A DNA stretch of 33,948 nucleotides. It comes from Streptococcus parasanguinis (GTDB taxonomy: Bacteria; Bacillota; Bacilli; Lactobacillales; Streptococcaceae). The notes below the pieces were generated by a model. That model saw only the letters and a list, made by a program, of their open reading frames with translations. It had not been told where the DNA came from and ran no database searches. The stretch's first letter is position 1, and each line of letters starts with the position of its first letter. The stretch spans positions 1 to 33,948 of the forward strand of contig JAGZZN010000013.1 of assembly GCA_018377375.1 (NCBI GenBank), given 5' to 3'. Shown in pieces: positions 22,210-29,924 of this stretch. The position numbers and the translations under genes are program-made.

Positions 22210-23754
22210 TTAAAAGGCTTCTTGGCATTGCTTGCGGTAATCTCCTGGGGAGAGGCCGACCTTTTGTTTAAAAGCCTTTGTAAAGTAGGAGTAGTTGTCA
22301 TAGCCCACCTGGAGGGCAACTTGGTAAATAGGAGTATCGCTTTGCGATAGCATCTCTTTTGCGGCGGCCATCCGTTTATCAGTGATGTATTTCACCAGGG
22401 TTTCGCCGGTATCGCGCTTAAACACCCGTGCTAGATGATCTGGACTAAGAAAAACCATTTCGGCCAGCTTAGTGCGACTGATATCCTCCTTGTAATGGTG
22501 GTCGATGTAGTCGGTGATCCGCTGGATGAGATTAGATTGGTGTTCTAGATCGATCACATAATGGTGAGCAGAGCTCCAGTAATCCCCGATATAGGCTTCA
22601 AAAGCTTCGATGGCATGAAACCGCCGTTCGAAGAGAAATTGATGGTGTTTGTTTTGAAATAACTTGTGGGCGAGAATGCCGTTCTTGTCCAGATAAATGC
22701 CAATTTGCTGGGTCCAGTCTAGCTGGAGTTCACTCAGAGCTGAGAGCGGGATGCGATCTTGAGTCTCTAAGCTATGGATGATTTGGAGGAGCTGTTCCGC
22801 CTCTAGCTGATTTGTAAAAGTGAGCGATGTCCGATGAGCGGGCTTTTGAGGTTGTGCATCCAAAGAAGTATAGGAGTGGATACTGTTCCAATGGAAGACT
22901 TGTTCTTCACTGTATTGGCAGAGTTGAAGAGCCTTCATCAAGAGCGTCTCAAGGGAAATAGCGTCTGAATAGAGAAGGATAGAGGATCGGTCTAAGTCTT
23001 GCTGGATCTTCTGCTGGATAGCCTTTAGGAAGTCTGCACACTCTGTAGTCTGATTCTTTTTGAAGAGGCAGAGGTAGCGATCGGTCTGGCTTTCGATTTT
23101 ACTGAGGGCGCAGTAGTGGACAGGGTAATCCAGGGAGAGATCCTTGATACAATGGCGGAGCTGCAAGCGCCAAGAAGGGACGCTGGGGTGAAAGTCTTCT
23201 TCAACTAAGTGGAGAGTGATGAGGACTAAGAGGTAGTCTTCATGTGGTTTGGGGTTATAGCCTCGTTTTGTTACTTCTTGAACGAGCTGTTCTGCTTGAG
23301 ATGGACGCGGTTTTCGCAAGTAGTCATGCCAAAATTCAGCTTCTTTTTGTCCTTGCTGGGCTAATTGGGCCGCACTCTTGTGGCGCTTGATTTTATTGAG
23401 GGCTTTTTGAATGATAAATTCTAAGCGGTCGGGGTCAATCGGTTTGAGGTAGTATTCAAAACTTTGGAGTTCAATGGCTTTTTGGGCATAATTGAAATCA
23501 GCATAATTGGTGAGGAAGATCGTTTGAATGTCATATTTTTCTGATCGGACCCAGGCTAGGAGATCTAGACCACTGCCTTGTGGCATCTCGATATCACTGA
23601 TCATGAGGGCGATTGGGTTACTTTGAATGATGGCTTGGGCTTGGCTCAGACTGGAGGAGGTATATACCTGCTCAATGCCCAAGGCTTCCCAATGGATGGT
23701 TTCCTGTAGGGCTTTAATGATAAAACGATCATCGTCAACGAGTAGGATATTCAT
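22210..23754 (-). CDS. yesN: YesN-type response regulator with AraC DNA-binding domain
   Basis: The N-terminal receiver domain starts MNILLVDDDRF; the phosphoacceptor Asp is in LMISDIEMPQGSGLD (about residue 55), with Thr in IFLTNYADFNYA and Lys in YYLKPID. A long middle region (about 140-405) of unknown fold follows, then a C-terminal AraC pair of helix-turn-helix motifs (TKLAEMVFLSPDHLARVFKR, and YQVALQVGYDNYSYFTKAFK). I start at the ATG with AAAGGAG 6 nt upstream, 8 codons inside the longest frame, giving 514 residues. It overlaps the end of yesM by 20 nt. It probably controls the divergent importer operon. Confidence 0.93.
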   Translation of the reverse strand: MNILLVDDDRFIIKALQETIHWEALGIEQVYTSSSLSQAQAIIQSNPIALMISDIEMPQGSGLDLLAWVRSEKYDIQTIFLTNYADFNYAQKAIELQSFEYYLKPIDPDRLEFIIQKALNKIKRHKSAAQLAQQGQKEAEFWHDYLRKPRPSQAEQLVQEVTKRGYNPKPHEDYLLVLITLHLVEEDFHPSVPSWRLQLRHCIKDLSLDYPVHYCALSKIESQTDRYLCLFKKNQTTECADFLKAIQQKIQQDLDRSSILLYSDAISLETLLMKALQLCQYSEEQVFHWNSIHSYTSLDAQPQKPAHRTSLTFTNQLEAEQLLQIIHSLETQDRIPLSALSELQLDWTQQIGIYLDKNGILAHKLFQNKHHQFLFERRFHAIEAFEAYIGDYWSSAHHYVIDLEHQSNLIQRITDYIDHHYKEDISRTKLAEMVFLSPDHLARVFKRDTGETLVKYITDKRMAAAKEMLSQSDTPIYQVALQVGYDNYSYFTKAFKQKVGLSPGDYRKQCQEAF

Positions 23755-25402
23755 GTGTGTCTCCTTTGTAGGGTTCATAAGGAAGGCTCAGTTGGATGCG
23801 GGCACCTCCTTGGGATCCATTTGAAAATTGAAGGGTGTAGTGATCTGGATAGAGGAGATCTAGTCGCTCCCGTGCATTGGTCAAACCAATGTGGTGGCCA
23901 TCTTCTGTGACTAAGTATTTTTTCTCTGCTAGATCTTGTAAGATAGCGGAGCTAAAACCAGGACCATTATCCTGAAGGGAAATGGCAAGGTGTTGGTTTG
24001 CTTCTTCATGAATGGAAAGCTGAATGTGGAAGGAATCTTGGAAGGAAAAGCCGTGTTTGATGGCATTTTCCACAAAGGTTTGTAAAAGCAGGGGTGGAAT
24101 AGCCGCATCTTTTAGACCAGGATCCCAGTCCAGGTCAAAGTGGATACTGTCCCCATAGCGGATTTTCTGGATTTCTAGGTAATTTCGGATATGTTGGATT
24201 TCATCTGCTAAGCGATTGAAATCTTGATTGGCCTGAAAGAGGTGACGCAAGTAGTTGGAAGTCACCTTGGTCAACTCCTCGATTTCCTTATAGTCCTTGG
24301 TTTGGAGCATGCTGTGAATCATGGAAAGCATGTTGAGGTAAAAATGGGGTCGAACTTGATTTTTGAGGTAGTTGAGTTCGACTTTTTTGAGGTTGAGTTG
24401 CGCGTGGTAGGCTCGAATTTGAAGGTCTTTCATATGGATCAGGACCTGATTGAGCTTGTGATTGGCCTGATCGATCTCTAAGATCCCTTGGTCTTCGATC
24501 ACATCTAGCTTGGTGGAAGCAGCGTCTAGCTGAGAAAGGCGTTGGGTGAGTCGTTTCATCGGTTGGATCATCCGTTGACGAATATAAAGGATCAGAATGG
24601 TAGAGAGAACGGCGATGATCAAAGGGACCAAGGAGAGAAGGGTTTCAAGTACGATATTTGTACGGAAAACGTCCCCGTAATCGACCGTCACATACAGATC
24701 AAAAGGCAGATGGGTTTGATTGCTACCGGCTTGAATGACGGAATCTGTAGCATGGATCTGATTGGGGCGTTCGATGGATAAGCGCCCTTTTTTTCCAATA
24801 TTGAGCTTTTGCAAGGGTCTTAAAATATCCTGGGTAGAAATGATGGCATAGATAGCCTTGCCCTTGTAATGGAGGGATTTTAAGAGATAATCATGCTGGT
24901 TCAGGCTGATTCGTTGCCATTTTTGACGGGTCTTGTCTGTTTCTTTGTCATAGGTTTTAAGATGATCTTTCAATTGTACATAGTCCAGGTAGGGCAGTTG
25001 AAGACTGGAAGCGTTGAAAAAATGTGGGATATCTTTTGTCTCTATGAAAAAGGTAATGGGGCTATCCATCTGGTACTGAAACTCCGTGAAATCAATCCGC
25101 AGTTTTTTTAGATTTTCATGAAAATCCGTGAAATCAAGCGGAGTATTGAGCTCTGTCAAATAGTCATTGTGACTAATGGTACTGTACATAAAACGCTCAA
25201 CGGAGTGAAGCTCTGTATTTAAGGAATCCGCATAGATATGAATCGAGTCCTCTAAATGGAGCATATTTTGGTGTTTAATAAAATTTCGGCTAATCCCACC
25301 TATCAAAAGGTTGATCAAGGTATTGACGACTAAGAGGAGAAAGAGTAGGCGCGAAAAAAATTGAATCGAGTGATCTCGTGTACTTCTGTGAATAGCTTTC
25401 AT
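23735..25402 (-). CDS. yesM: YesM-type sensor histidine kinase
   Basis: This membrane sensor has one transmembrane helix near residues 17-38, an extracytoplasmic region of about 220 residues, a second helix near 260-280, a HAMP-like stretch (QRMIQPMKRLTQRL), then a His_kinase domain with the phosphorylated His in VRPHFYLNMLSMIHSML and a HATPase domain with FVENAIKHGF and DNGPGF. The H-box reads PHFYLN where most YesM proteins have PHFLYN. The ATG chosen has GAGG 8 nt upstream; a GTG three codons earlier lies directly on that site. This gives 555 residues. It is cotranscribed with yesN and divergent from the ABC importer genes, the classic arrangement for sugar sensing. Confidence 0.93.
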   Translation of the reverse strand: MKAIHRSTRDHSIQFFSRLLFLLLVVNTLINLLIGGISRNFIKHQNMLHLEDSIHIYADSLNTELHSVERFMYSTISHNDYLTELNTPLDFTDFHENLKKLRIDFTEFQYQMDSPITFFIETKDIPHFFNASSLQLPYLDYVQLKDHLKTYDKETDKTRQKWQRISLNQHDYLLKSLHYKGKAIYAIISTQDILRPLQKLNIGKKGRLSIERPNQIHATDSVIQAGSNQTHLPFDLYVTVDYGDVFRTNIVLETLLSLVPLIIAVLSTILILYIRQRMIQPMKRLTQRLSQLDAASTKLDVIEDQGILEIDQANHKLNQVLIHMKDLQIRAYHAQLNLKKVELNYLKNQVRPHFYLNMLSMIHSMLQTKDYKEIEELTKVTSNYLRHLFQANQDFNRLADEIQHIRNYLEIQKIRYGDSIHFDLDWDPGLKDAAIPPLLLQTFVENAIKHGFSFQDSFHIQLSIHEEANQHLAISLQDNGPGFSSAILQDLAEKKYLVTEDGHHIGLTNARERLDLLYPDHYTLQFSNGSQGGARIQLSLPYEPYKGDTHEYPTR

Positions 25403-25420
25403 AATGAGCACCTCACATAT

Positions 25421-25429
25421 ATTATAGCA
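25421..25429 (-). promoter_or_regulatory. Extended -10 promoter of yesMN
   Basis: On the minus strand TGCTATAAT is a perfect extended -10. Transcription would start about 12 nt before the yesM ATG, leaving just room for the GAGG ribosome site. Confidence 0.7.
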
Positions 25430-25434
25430 CTATT

Positions 25435-25448
25435 TGAAAACGGATTCA
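25435..25448. promoter_or_regulatory. Candidate cre site (CcpA operator) upstream of yesMN
   Basis: TGAAAACGGATTCA matches the CcpA operator consensus TGWAARCGNTWNCA at 13 of 14 positions. It overlaps the place of the yesM -35, so CcpA bound there would be expected to repress yesMN when glucose is present. This is inferred from sequence match only. Confidence 0.55.
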
Positions 25449-25479
25449 TGAACAAAACCGATATTAAAGTAAAAAAAAT

Positions 25480-25542
25480 CGGGAAAGTGCATGTTTTTGT
25501 GTGGAGAAAACGGAAAAGTGAATGAAGATGCACGAAAAAGTT
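25480..25542 (+). promoter_or_regulatory. Direct repeats upstream of the importer operon, candidate YesN operator
   Basis: CGGGAAAGTGCATG (25480-25493) and CGGAAAAGTGAATG (25511-25524) agree at 12 of 14 positions and start 31 bp apart, near three helical turns. A weaker third copy, CGAAAAAGTT, starts at 25533, two turns further on. AraC-family activators bind direct repeats just upstream of the -35 region, which is where these lie. Confidence 0.45.
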
Positions 25543-25564
25543 CTATAAAGATGGAAAGGATTCC

Positions 25565-25572
25565 TATAAAAT
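25565..25572 (+). promoter_or_regulatory. Probable -10 of the importer operon
   Basis: TATAAAAT contains two overlapping -10-like hexamers. No recognisable -35 lies upstream, which fits a promoter that needs an activator such as YesN. AAGGAGG follows 4-5 nt before the first ATG. Confidence 0.5.
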
Positions 25573-25597
25573 AGAGGAGAAAGAAAAGGAGGGCCTT

Positions 25598-26515
25598 ATG
25601 AAAAGCGAAGTAAATGCGAAGCAGAGCAAATTTAAGAAAAATATTCCTTTATATGTGCTGCTCCTGCCATCGATTATTTTATTGATTTTATTTGCCTATA
25701 TCCCTATGGCGGGTCTAGTCATCGCTTTTAAAGATTACTCTCCCGCTACTGGGATATTTGGAAGTCCTTGGGCTGGTCTTAAGTATTTTAACCAGTTCTT
25801 CTCATCCTTCCAATTTGCGACAACCATGAAGAATACCTTGAAAATTTCTATTTACAGTATTCTGGTTGGTTTTCCCTTGCCGATTGTTCTAGCCATCATT
25901 TGCAACCAAATTCGTGTGGGCAAGTTCAAAAAAATCTTTCAAGTAACAACTTATTTGCCTCATTTTATCTCGACCATGGTCATGTGTGGGATGATTATTC
26001 TTTTTCTCTCTCCAAGTAGTGGACTGTTAGCCAATGTCCTCAAATTGGTCGGCTTAAAGATGCCTGCCCTCTTATCCAAACCGGGTAGCTTTGCGGGTGT
26101 CTATGTCTGGAGTGATGTCTGGCAACATATCGGTTGGGATAGTATCATCTATCTAGCCGCTCTATCAGCCATTGATCCAACCTTTTATGAAGCAGCGACT
26201 ATGGACGGGGCGAGTCGATTGCAAAAAATCCGTCATATTGACTTACCCTTACTGTTACCAACGGCGATGATTCTCTTGATTCTCAGAGCAGGCAGCCTAC
26301 TCAGTGTTGGTTTTGAAAAGGTCTTGCTCTTGCAAAATCCACTCAATCTGGCAGGAAGTGAAATCATTTCGACCTATGTCTACAAAGTGGGGATGATTAA
26401 TTTTCAATATAGTTATTCGACAGCGATCGGTCTCTTTAATACCTTGGTTAACTTGATCATCTTACTGTCGGTCAACTGGTTTGCGAAACGCTATACCAAG
26501 ACAGGATTGTTCTAG
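25598..26515 (+). CDS. CUT1-type sugar ABC transporter permease 1 (LplB/NgtP1-like)
   Basis: This 305-residue inner permease has six predicted membrane helices, with the first at residues about 17-40 (YVLLLPSIILLILFAYIPMA). The cytoplasmic EAA loop, which docks the ATPase, reads EAATMDGASRLQKIRHIDLP. FKDYSPATGIFGSPWAGLKYF is typical of the LplB/YtcP-neighbour permeases of oligosaccharide importers. The gene order permease-permease-lipoprotein, plus YesMN next door, resembles the pneumococcal N-glycan importer ngtP1-ngtP2-ngtS as I remember it, so an N-glycan or other oligosaccharide substrate is possible. No ATPase gene is in the operon; such systems borrow MsmK. Confidence 0.92.
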   Translation: MKSEVNAKQSKFKKNIPLYVLLLPSIILLILFAYIPMAGLVIAFKDYSPATGIFGSPWAGLKYFNQFFSSFQFATTMKNTLKISIYSILVGFPLPIVLAIICNQIRVGKFKKIFQVTTYLPHFISTMVMCGMIILFLSPSSGLLANVLKLVGLKMPALLSKPGSFAGVYVWSDVWQHIGWDSIIYLAALSAIDPTFYEAATMDGASRLQKIRHIDLPLLLPTAMILLILRAGSLLSVGFEKVLLLQNPLNLAGSEIISTYVYKVGMINFQYSYSTAIGLFNTLVNLIILLSVNWFAKRYTKTGLF

Positions 26516-26530
26516 AAAGGAGGAGAAATT

Positions 26531-27427
26531 GTGAAATTGTTTCAACATGCGAGAAAGACCAAGTCAGAAATCCTCTTTGATGTTTTTATCTATGGTCTAG
26601 CGATTTGCTTGATTCTCTTGATTGTCTACCCTTTGTGGTTTGTCATTATTGCCTCCTTCAGTAATCCGTCTGATGTGGCAACTGGTAAGGTTTGGTTTAT
26701 CCCGAGGGAATGGCGACTAGATGGCTATCAACGCTTGATTGAACAGCCTTTATTTCTAAAGAGCTATCTCAATACCATCCTCTACACGGTTGTAGGAACC
26801 ATCGTTGCTCTGGTCATTAATATCCCGGCCGGTTACGCCTTGTCGCGAAAGGACCTCTTTGCTAAGAAATGGGTCAGTGTCTTCTTTATCGTTCCCATGT
26901 TTGTCTCTGGGGGCTTGATTCCCATTTATTTGACAGTGAAACAAATGGGATTGGTCGACACCTTCTGGGTAATGGTTGTACCGTTTGCAGTATCTCCTTA
27001 CAATATCGTTGTAGCTCGGACTTTCTTTAACAATAGTATTCCAGAAGGGATGTGGGAAGCCGCCCAGATCGATGGGTGCGGAACCATTTATTACTTTAGA
27101 AAGATCGTGCTCCCCTTGTCCAAGGCTATTATTGCCGTTATTGGACTTTGGACAGCAGTAGGGATCTGGAATTCTTGGTTCAATGCCTTGATTTATTTGA
27201 CCAATGAAAATCTTCAACCCCTGCAATTGATCCTGCGCCGTCTCTTAATTAGTAATCAAATGTTGCAATCGCAAGCAACAGGGGAGGTAGCTTCTGACCT
27301 CCGTATTAAGGCTGATATGATGAAATATGCAGCCATCGTTATCTCAACAGCACCGATTATGATGCTGTATCCATTCGTCCAAAAATACTTTAATCAAGGT
27401 GTCATGATAGGGGCCTTGAAAGAATAG
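26531..27427 (+). CDS. CUT1-type sugar ABC transporter permease 2 (LplC/YtcP/NgtP2-like)
   Basis: This is the second half of the membrane channel: 298 residues with six predicted helices and the EAA loop EAAQIDGCGTIYYFRKIVLP. FIPREWRLDGYQRL and GLIPIYLTVKQMGLVDTFWV are typical of LplC/YtcP proteins. The start is GTG, with AAGGAGG 7-8 nt upstream; no ATG is better placed. The spacing to permease 1 is 15 nt and to the lipoprotein 9 nt, so all three are one message. Confidence 0.92.
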   Translation: MKLFQHARKTKSEILFDVFIYGLAICLILLIVYPLWFVIIASFSNPSDVATGKVWFIPREWRLDGYQRLIEQPLFLKSYLNTILYTVVGTIVALVINIPAGYALSRKDLFAKKWVSVFFIVPMFVSGGLIPIYLTVKQMGLVDTFWVMVVPFAVSPYNIVVARTFFNNSIPEGMWEAAQIDGCGTIYYFRKIVLPLSKAIIAVIGLWTAVGIWNSWFNALIYLTNENLQPLQLILRRLLISNQMLQSQATGEVASDLRIKADMMKYAAIVISTAPIMMLYPFVQKYFNQGVMIGALKE

Positions 27428-27436
27428 GAGAAGATC

Positions 27437-28999
27437 ATGAAAAACAGGAAATTTGCCTATTTGCTCCTTGGAGCAGCTGCTTTAGCTGGCTTGACGGCTT
27501 GTGGAGCTTCCACAAATAAATCAAGCACTGACAAGAATGATGGAAATACCTTCAAGATCACGACCGTCCGTTGGTCGGATTGGGGGGAAGACTATCACAA
27601 AGGTTTTCTAGATGATTCAGCCAAGGAATCGGGTATCAAGATCAAATGGGATACCATGGTGGCTGCAGACTGGTCTGATAAGAAATCTGTTCTTGTTGCC
27701 AGTGGAGATTTACCAGACGCTTTCTTGGGATCCAATGCCTTCACGGATTCTGAAATTGCTCAGAACCAAAACATGTTCATTCCATTGGAAGACTTGATCA
27801 AGGATAATATGCCAAACTTGAACAAGGCCTTTGAAAAAGAACCGAAATTAAAAGCCATGGTGACCAACCCTGATGGTCATATTTACAGTCTGCCTAAGAA
27901 ATTGCCAATGCGGCCAATCGTCGGTAACCAACTCTTTATTAATAAGAAATGGTTGGACAACCTTGGCTTGAAGATGCCGGAAACCTATGATGAATTGGTG
28001 ACTGTTTTACAAGCCTTCAAGGACAAGGATGCCAATGGTAATGGCGATGTCAATGATGAAATTCCATTTGGCTCTGGTAACTTTGATCCGACCTTCTCTT
28101 ATATCTTGCCATTCAACAACCGTCTGGGTGGAGATAATACCTATGAAATGTCCGTCAAAGATGGCAAACCGGTCTACCTCCGGACGGAAGAAAGTTATAA
28201 ACAAGGGATAGCGGCGATGCATGAAGCCTACAAGAAAGGCTTGATCGACCCTGAACTCTTTACAGAAGATACCTCCATGTCTGTTGCCAAACGGATGGAT
28301 AAGGGTGTAGCGCGTGTCGGTGTGTCAAGTGGTTGGACAGCAGATGCAACCTTTGGCCAACATGCCAGCGAATATGCTCCTCTCCCAGCATTGAAGGGCC
28401 CAGATGGCAAACAATATGTCATTTCTGACCCAGATCATTTGAACTATGGACGCAATGAAATCCTGATCACGAATAAGTGCAAGGACCCTGCAAAATTGCT
28501 CAAATGGTTGGATAAATTCTACACGGATGATGCCAGTATCCAAAACTTCTATGGATCCTTTGGCATTGCGACTGAAAAAGATGGCGATAAGTACAAGGTC
28601 TTGGCTCCAAAAGATGGTAAATCTGCCGATGAATGGGCTTGGATCAATTCCCTTCGTGACTTTGGACCAAAATATGTGTCAGATGATATCAATAGTCATG
28701 TCGACATCGACCAAACACAGGGTGATGGCCTCAAATTGAAGATGGACAAAGAATTGAAACAATACGCTTTGCCAGCATATCCAAATGTCATCTACTCTCA
28801 AGAAGAATTGAACAAATTGTCCTCTATTTATGTCGATATCAACTCCTATGTTACCCAACAAGCTTCTAAATGGGTAGTCGAAGGGGGCGTCGAAAAGGAT
28901 TGGGACGATTACAAAGCAACATTGAAGAAGATGGGCATTGATGACTTTATGAAGATTCAACAGGATGCCTATGATCGTTACCAAAAAGAAGTGAAGTAA
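27437..28999 (+). CDS. Sugar ABC transporter substrate-binding lipoprotein (NgtS/LipO-like)
   Basis: A lipoprotein signal with lipobox LTAC and Cys22 as the lipidated residue is followed by a Ser/Asn/Lys linker and a large binding domain of the type used by LplA/YtcQ proteins (DLPDAFLGSNAF, VGNQLFINKKWLDNLGLKMPETYDEL). A segment DKDANGNGDVNDEIPF near residues 196-211 is a calcium-binding EF-hand-like loop, common in such oligosaccharide binders. The length of 520 residues is typical and much longer than monosaccharide binders. The ligand is not determinable here; an N-glycan or other branched oligosaccharide is the working guess. Confidence 0.93.
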   Translation: MKNRKFAYLLLGAAALAGLTACGASTNKSSTDKNDGNTFKITTVRWSDWGEDYHKGFLDDSAKESGIKIKWDTMVAADWSDKKSVLVASGDLPDAFLGSNAFTDSEIAQNQNMFIPLEDLIKDNMPNLNKAFEKEPKLKAMVTNPDGHIYSLPKKLPMRPIVGNQLFINKKWLDNLGLKMPETYDELVTVLQAFKDKDANGNGDVNDEIPFGSGNFDPTFSYILPFNNRLGGDNTYEMSVKDGKPVYLRTEESYKQGIAAMHEAYKKGLIDPELFTEDTSMSVAKRMDKGVARVGVSSGWTADATFGQHASEYAPLPALKGPDGKQYVISDPDHLNYGRNEILITNKCKDPAKLLKWLDKFYTDDASIQNFYGSFGIATEKDGDKYKVLAPKDGKSADEWAWINSLRDFGPKYVSDDINSHVDIDQTQGDGLKLKMDKELKQYALPAYPNVIYSQEELNKLSSIYVDINSYVTQQASKWVVEGGVEKDWDDYKATLKKMGIDDFMKIQQDAYDRYQKEVK

Positions 29000-29027
29000 C
29001 AGGAGTCTAAATGGATTCAAGTAAGTA

Positions 29028-29052
29028 ACTCAGGGGCCTAAAGCCCCTGAGT
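29028..29052 (+). other. Strong hairpin between the binding-protein gene and yesL
   Basis: ACTCAGGGGC/GCCCCTGAGT forms a perfect 10-bp GC-rich stem with a 5-nt loop. No T run follows, so it probably protects or processes the upstream message rather than ending transcription fully, as intergenic hairpins after binding-protein genes often do. Confidence 0.65.
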
Positions 29053-29103
29053 GCTTCCTTGGAGGAAGTAGCAGAAATTGAGATGAAGAACAAGGAGAAG
29101 AAG

Positions 29104-29742
29104 ATGCAAAAATTATTTTCATTGGATGGACGCTTGGTCAAGACCTTGACCCGGTTGACAGACATCATTATCTTGAACACCTTGTTTATCGTTTGCTGCC
29201 TTCCGATTTTCACGATCGGTGCATCGCTTACCGCTTTAGCAACCATGTGGCACCGCTTGTTGAAAGGGGAAGATACGGATCTCGTCTTTCATTTTTTCCG
29301 TCTCTTTCGCGCTAATTTCAAGCAAGCGACGGTGATTTGGTTGACTTGCCTAGGACTATCAGCCCTTCTTTATTTGGATTACTGTCTTTTTTCAAATACG
29401 GCGCTCTTAAGTGAGTATGGGGTTTGGATCTTGCTTCCCTTTATCGTCCTTCTATGTGGAGGGATGACCTTGATCTTCCCTTATATCGGCCTCTTTGAAG
29501 ACCCTACAAGAAAGGTCTGTCTGAATAGTTTCCTCATTGCTCTCTTAAATCCTATTCAAACCATCTTTCTTATCTTCTTCAATCTGGCAGTGATTTATAT
29601 CAGTCTCAGTAGTCCTGAACGGTTACTGACAGCTATTTATCTCTTTACCTTTGGAGGTTTCGCTATTTGGAGCTTCTTGAATGTTCGACTGACCGATCAG
29701 ATCTTTTCAAAGATCCAAGAAGGAGGAGTCTTTGAAAAATAA
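29104..29742 (+). CDS. yesL: YesL-family (DUF624) membrane protein
   Basis: About five membrane helices and the N-terminal family signature (LFSLDGRLVKTLTRLTDIIILNTLFIVCCLP, then TIGASLTAL) identify DUF624/YesL. Such genes accompany YesMN and CUT1 oligosaccharide operons in Firmicutes; their role is unknown. The longest frame starts 15 codons earlier, but AAGGAG lies 6-7 nt before the internal ATG encoding MQKLFSLDG, where family members start, giving 212 residues. It is the last gene of the importer operon and is followed by a strong terminator. Confidence 0.88.
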   Translation: MQKLFSLDGRLVKTLTRLTDIIILNTLFIVCCLPIFTIGASLTALATMWHRLLKGEDTDLVFHFFRLFRANFKQATVIWLTCLGLSALLYLDYCLFSNTALLSEYGVWILLPFIVLLCGGMTLIFPYIGLFEDPTRKVCLNSFLIALLNPIQTIFLIFFNLAVIYISLSSPERLLTAIYLFTFGGFAIWSFLNVRLTDQIFSKIQEGGVFEK

Positions 29743-29791
29743 GGTCAAGCAAGTGGGACGTATGTTTTACATAATATTATTTAAATCGAAT

Positions 29792-29825
29792 AAAGTTTCC
29801 TAGAAAATCTAGGAAACTTTTTCTA
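29792..29825 (+). terminator. Intrinsic terminator after yesL
   Basis: AAAGTTTCCTAGA/TCTAGGAAACTTT forms a 13-bp stem with a 3-nt loop followed by a T run. Confidence 0.93.
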
Positions 29826-29852
29826 TTTCATAAACATTTCACATTTCTCCTC

Positions 29853-29858
29853 TATAAT
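29853..29858 (+). promoter_or_regulatory. Probable promoter -10 of vex1-2-3
   Basis: A consensus TATAAT lies about 65 nt before the vex1 ATG. A TTCATA at 29828-29833 is a weak -35 with a 19-nt spacer; no TG extension is present. Confidence 0.55.
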
Positions 29859-29880
29859 GAAAGCAACAAATGATGAAAGC

Positions 29881-29903
29881 GTCCACAATGCATTGCTGTG
29901 GAC
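29881..29903 (+). other. Hairpin in the vex1 leader
   Basis: GTCCACA/TGTGGAC forms a 7-bp stem around a 9-nt loop that itself overlaps the palindrome CAATGCATTG. It lies in the untranslated leader about 15-40 nt after the presumed start of transcription and ends about 10 nt before the GGAGG ribosome site. It could be an RNA element or a dyad operator. Confidence 0.4.
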
Positions 29904-29924
29904 CTTGAAATGGAGGGTAAGATC

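Noticed and set aside
26756..27226. 156-codon minus-strand frame opposite the second permease
   Set aside because: The composition is not protein-like (Asn/Asp/Gly-rich without hydrophobic core) and it lies wholly within a well-supported permease gene.
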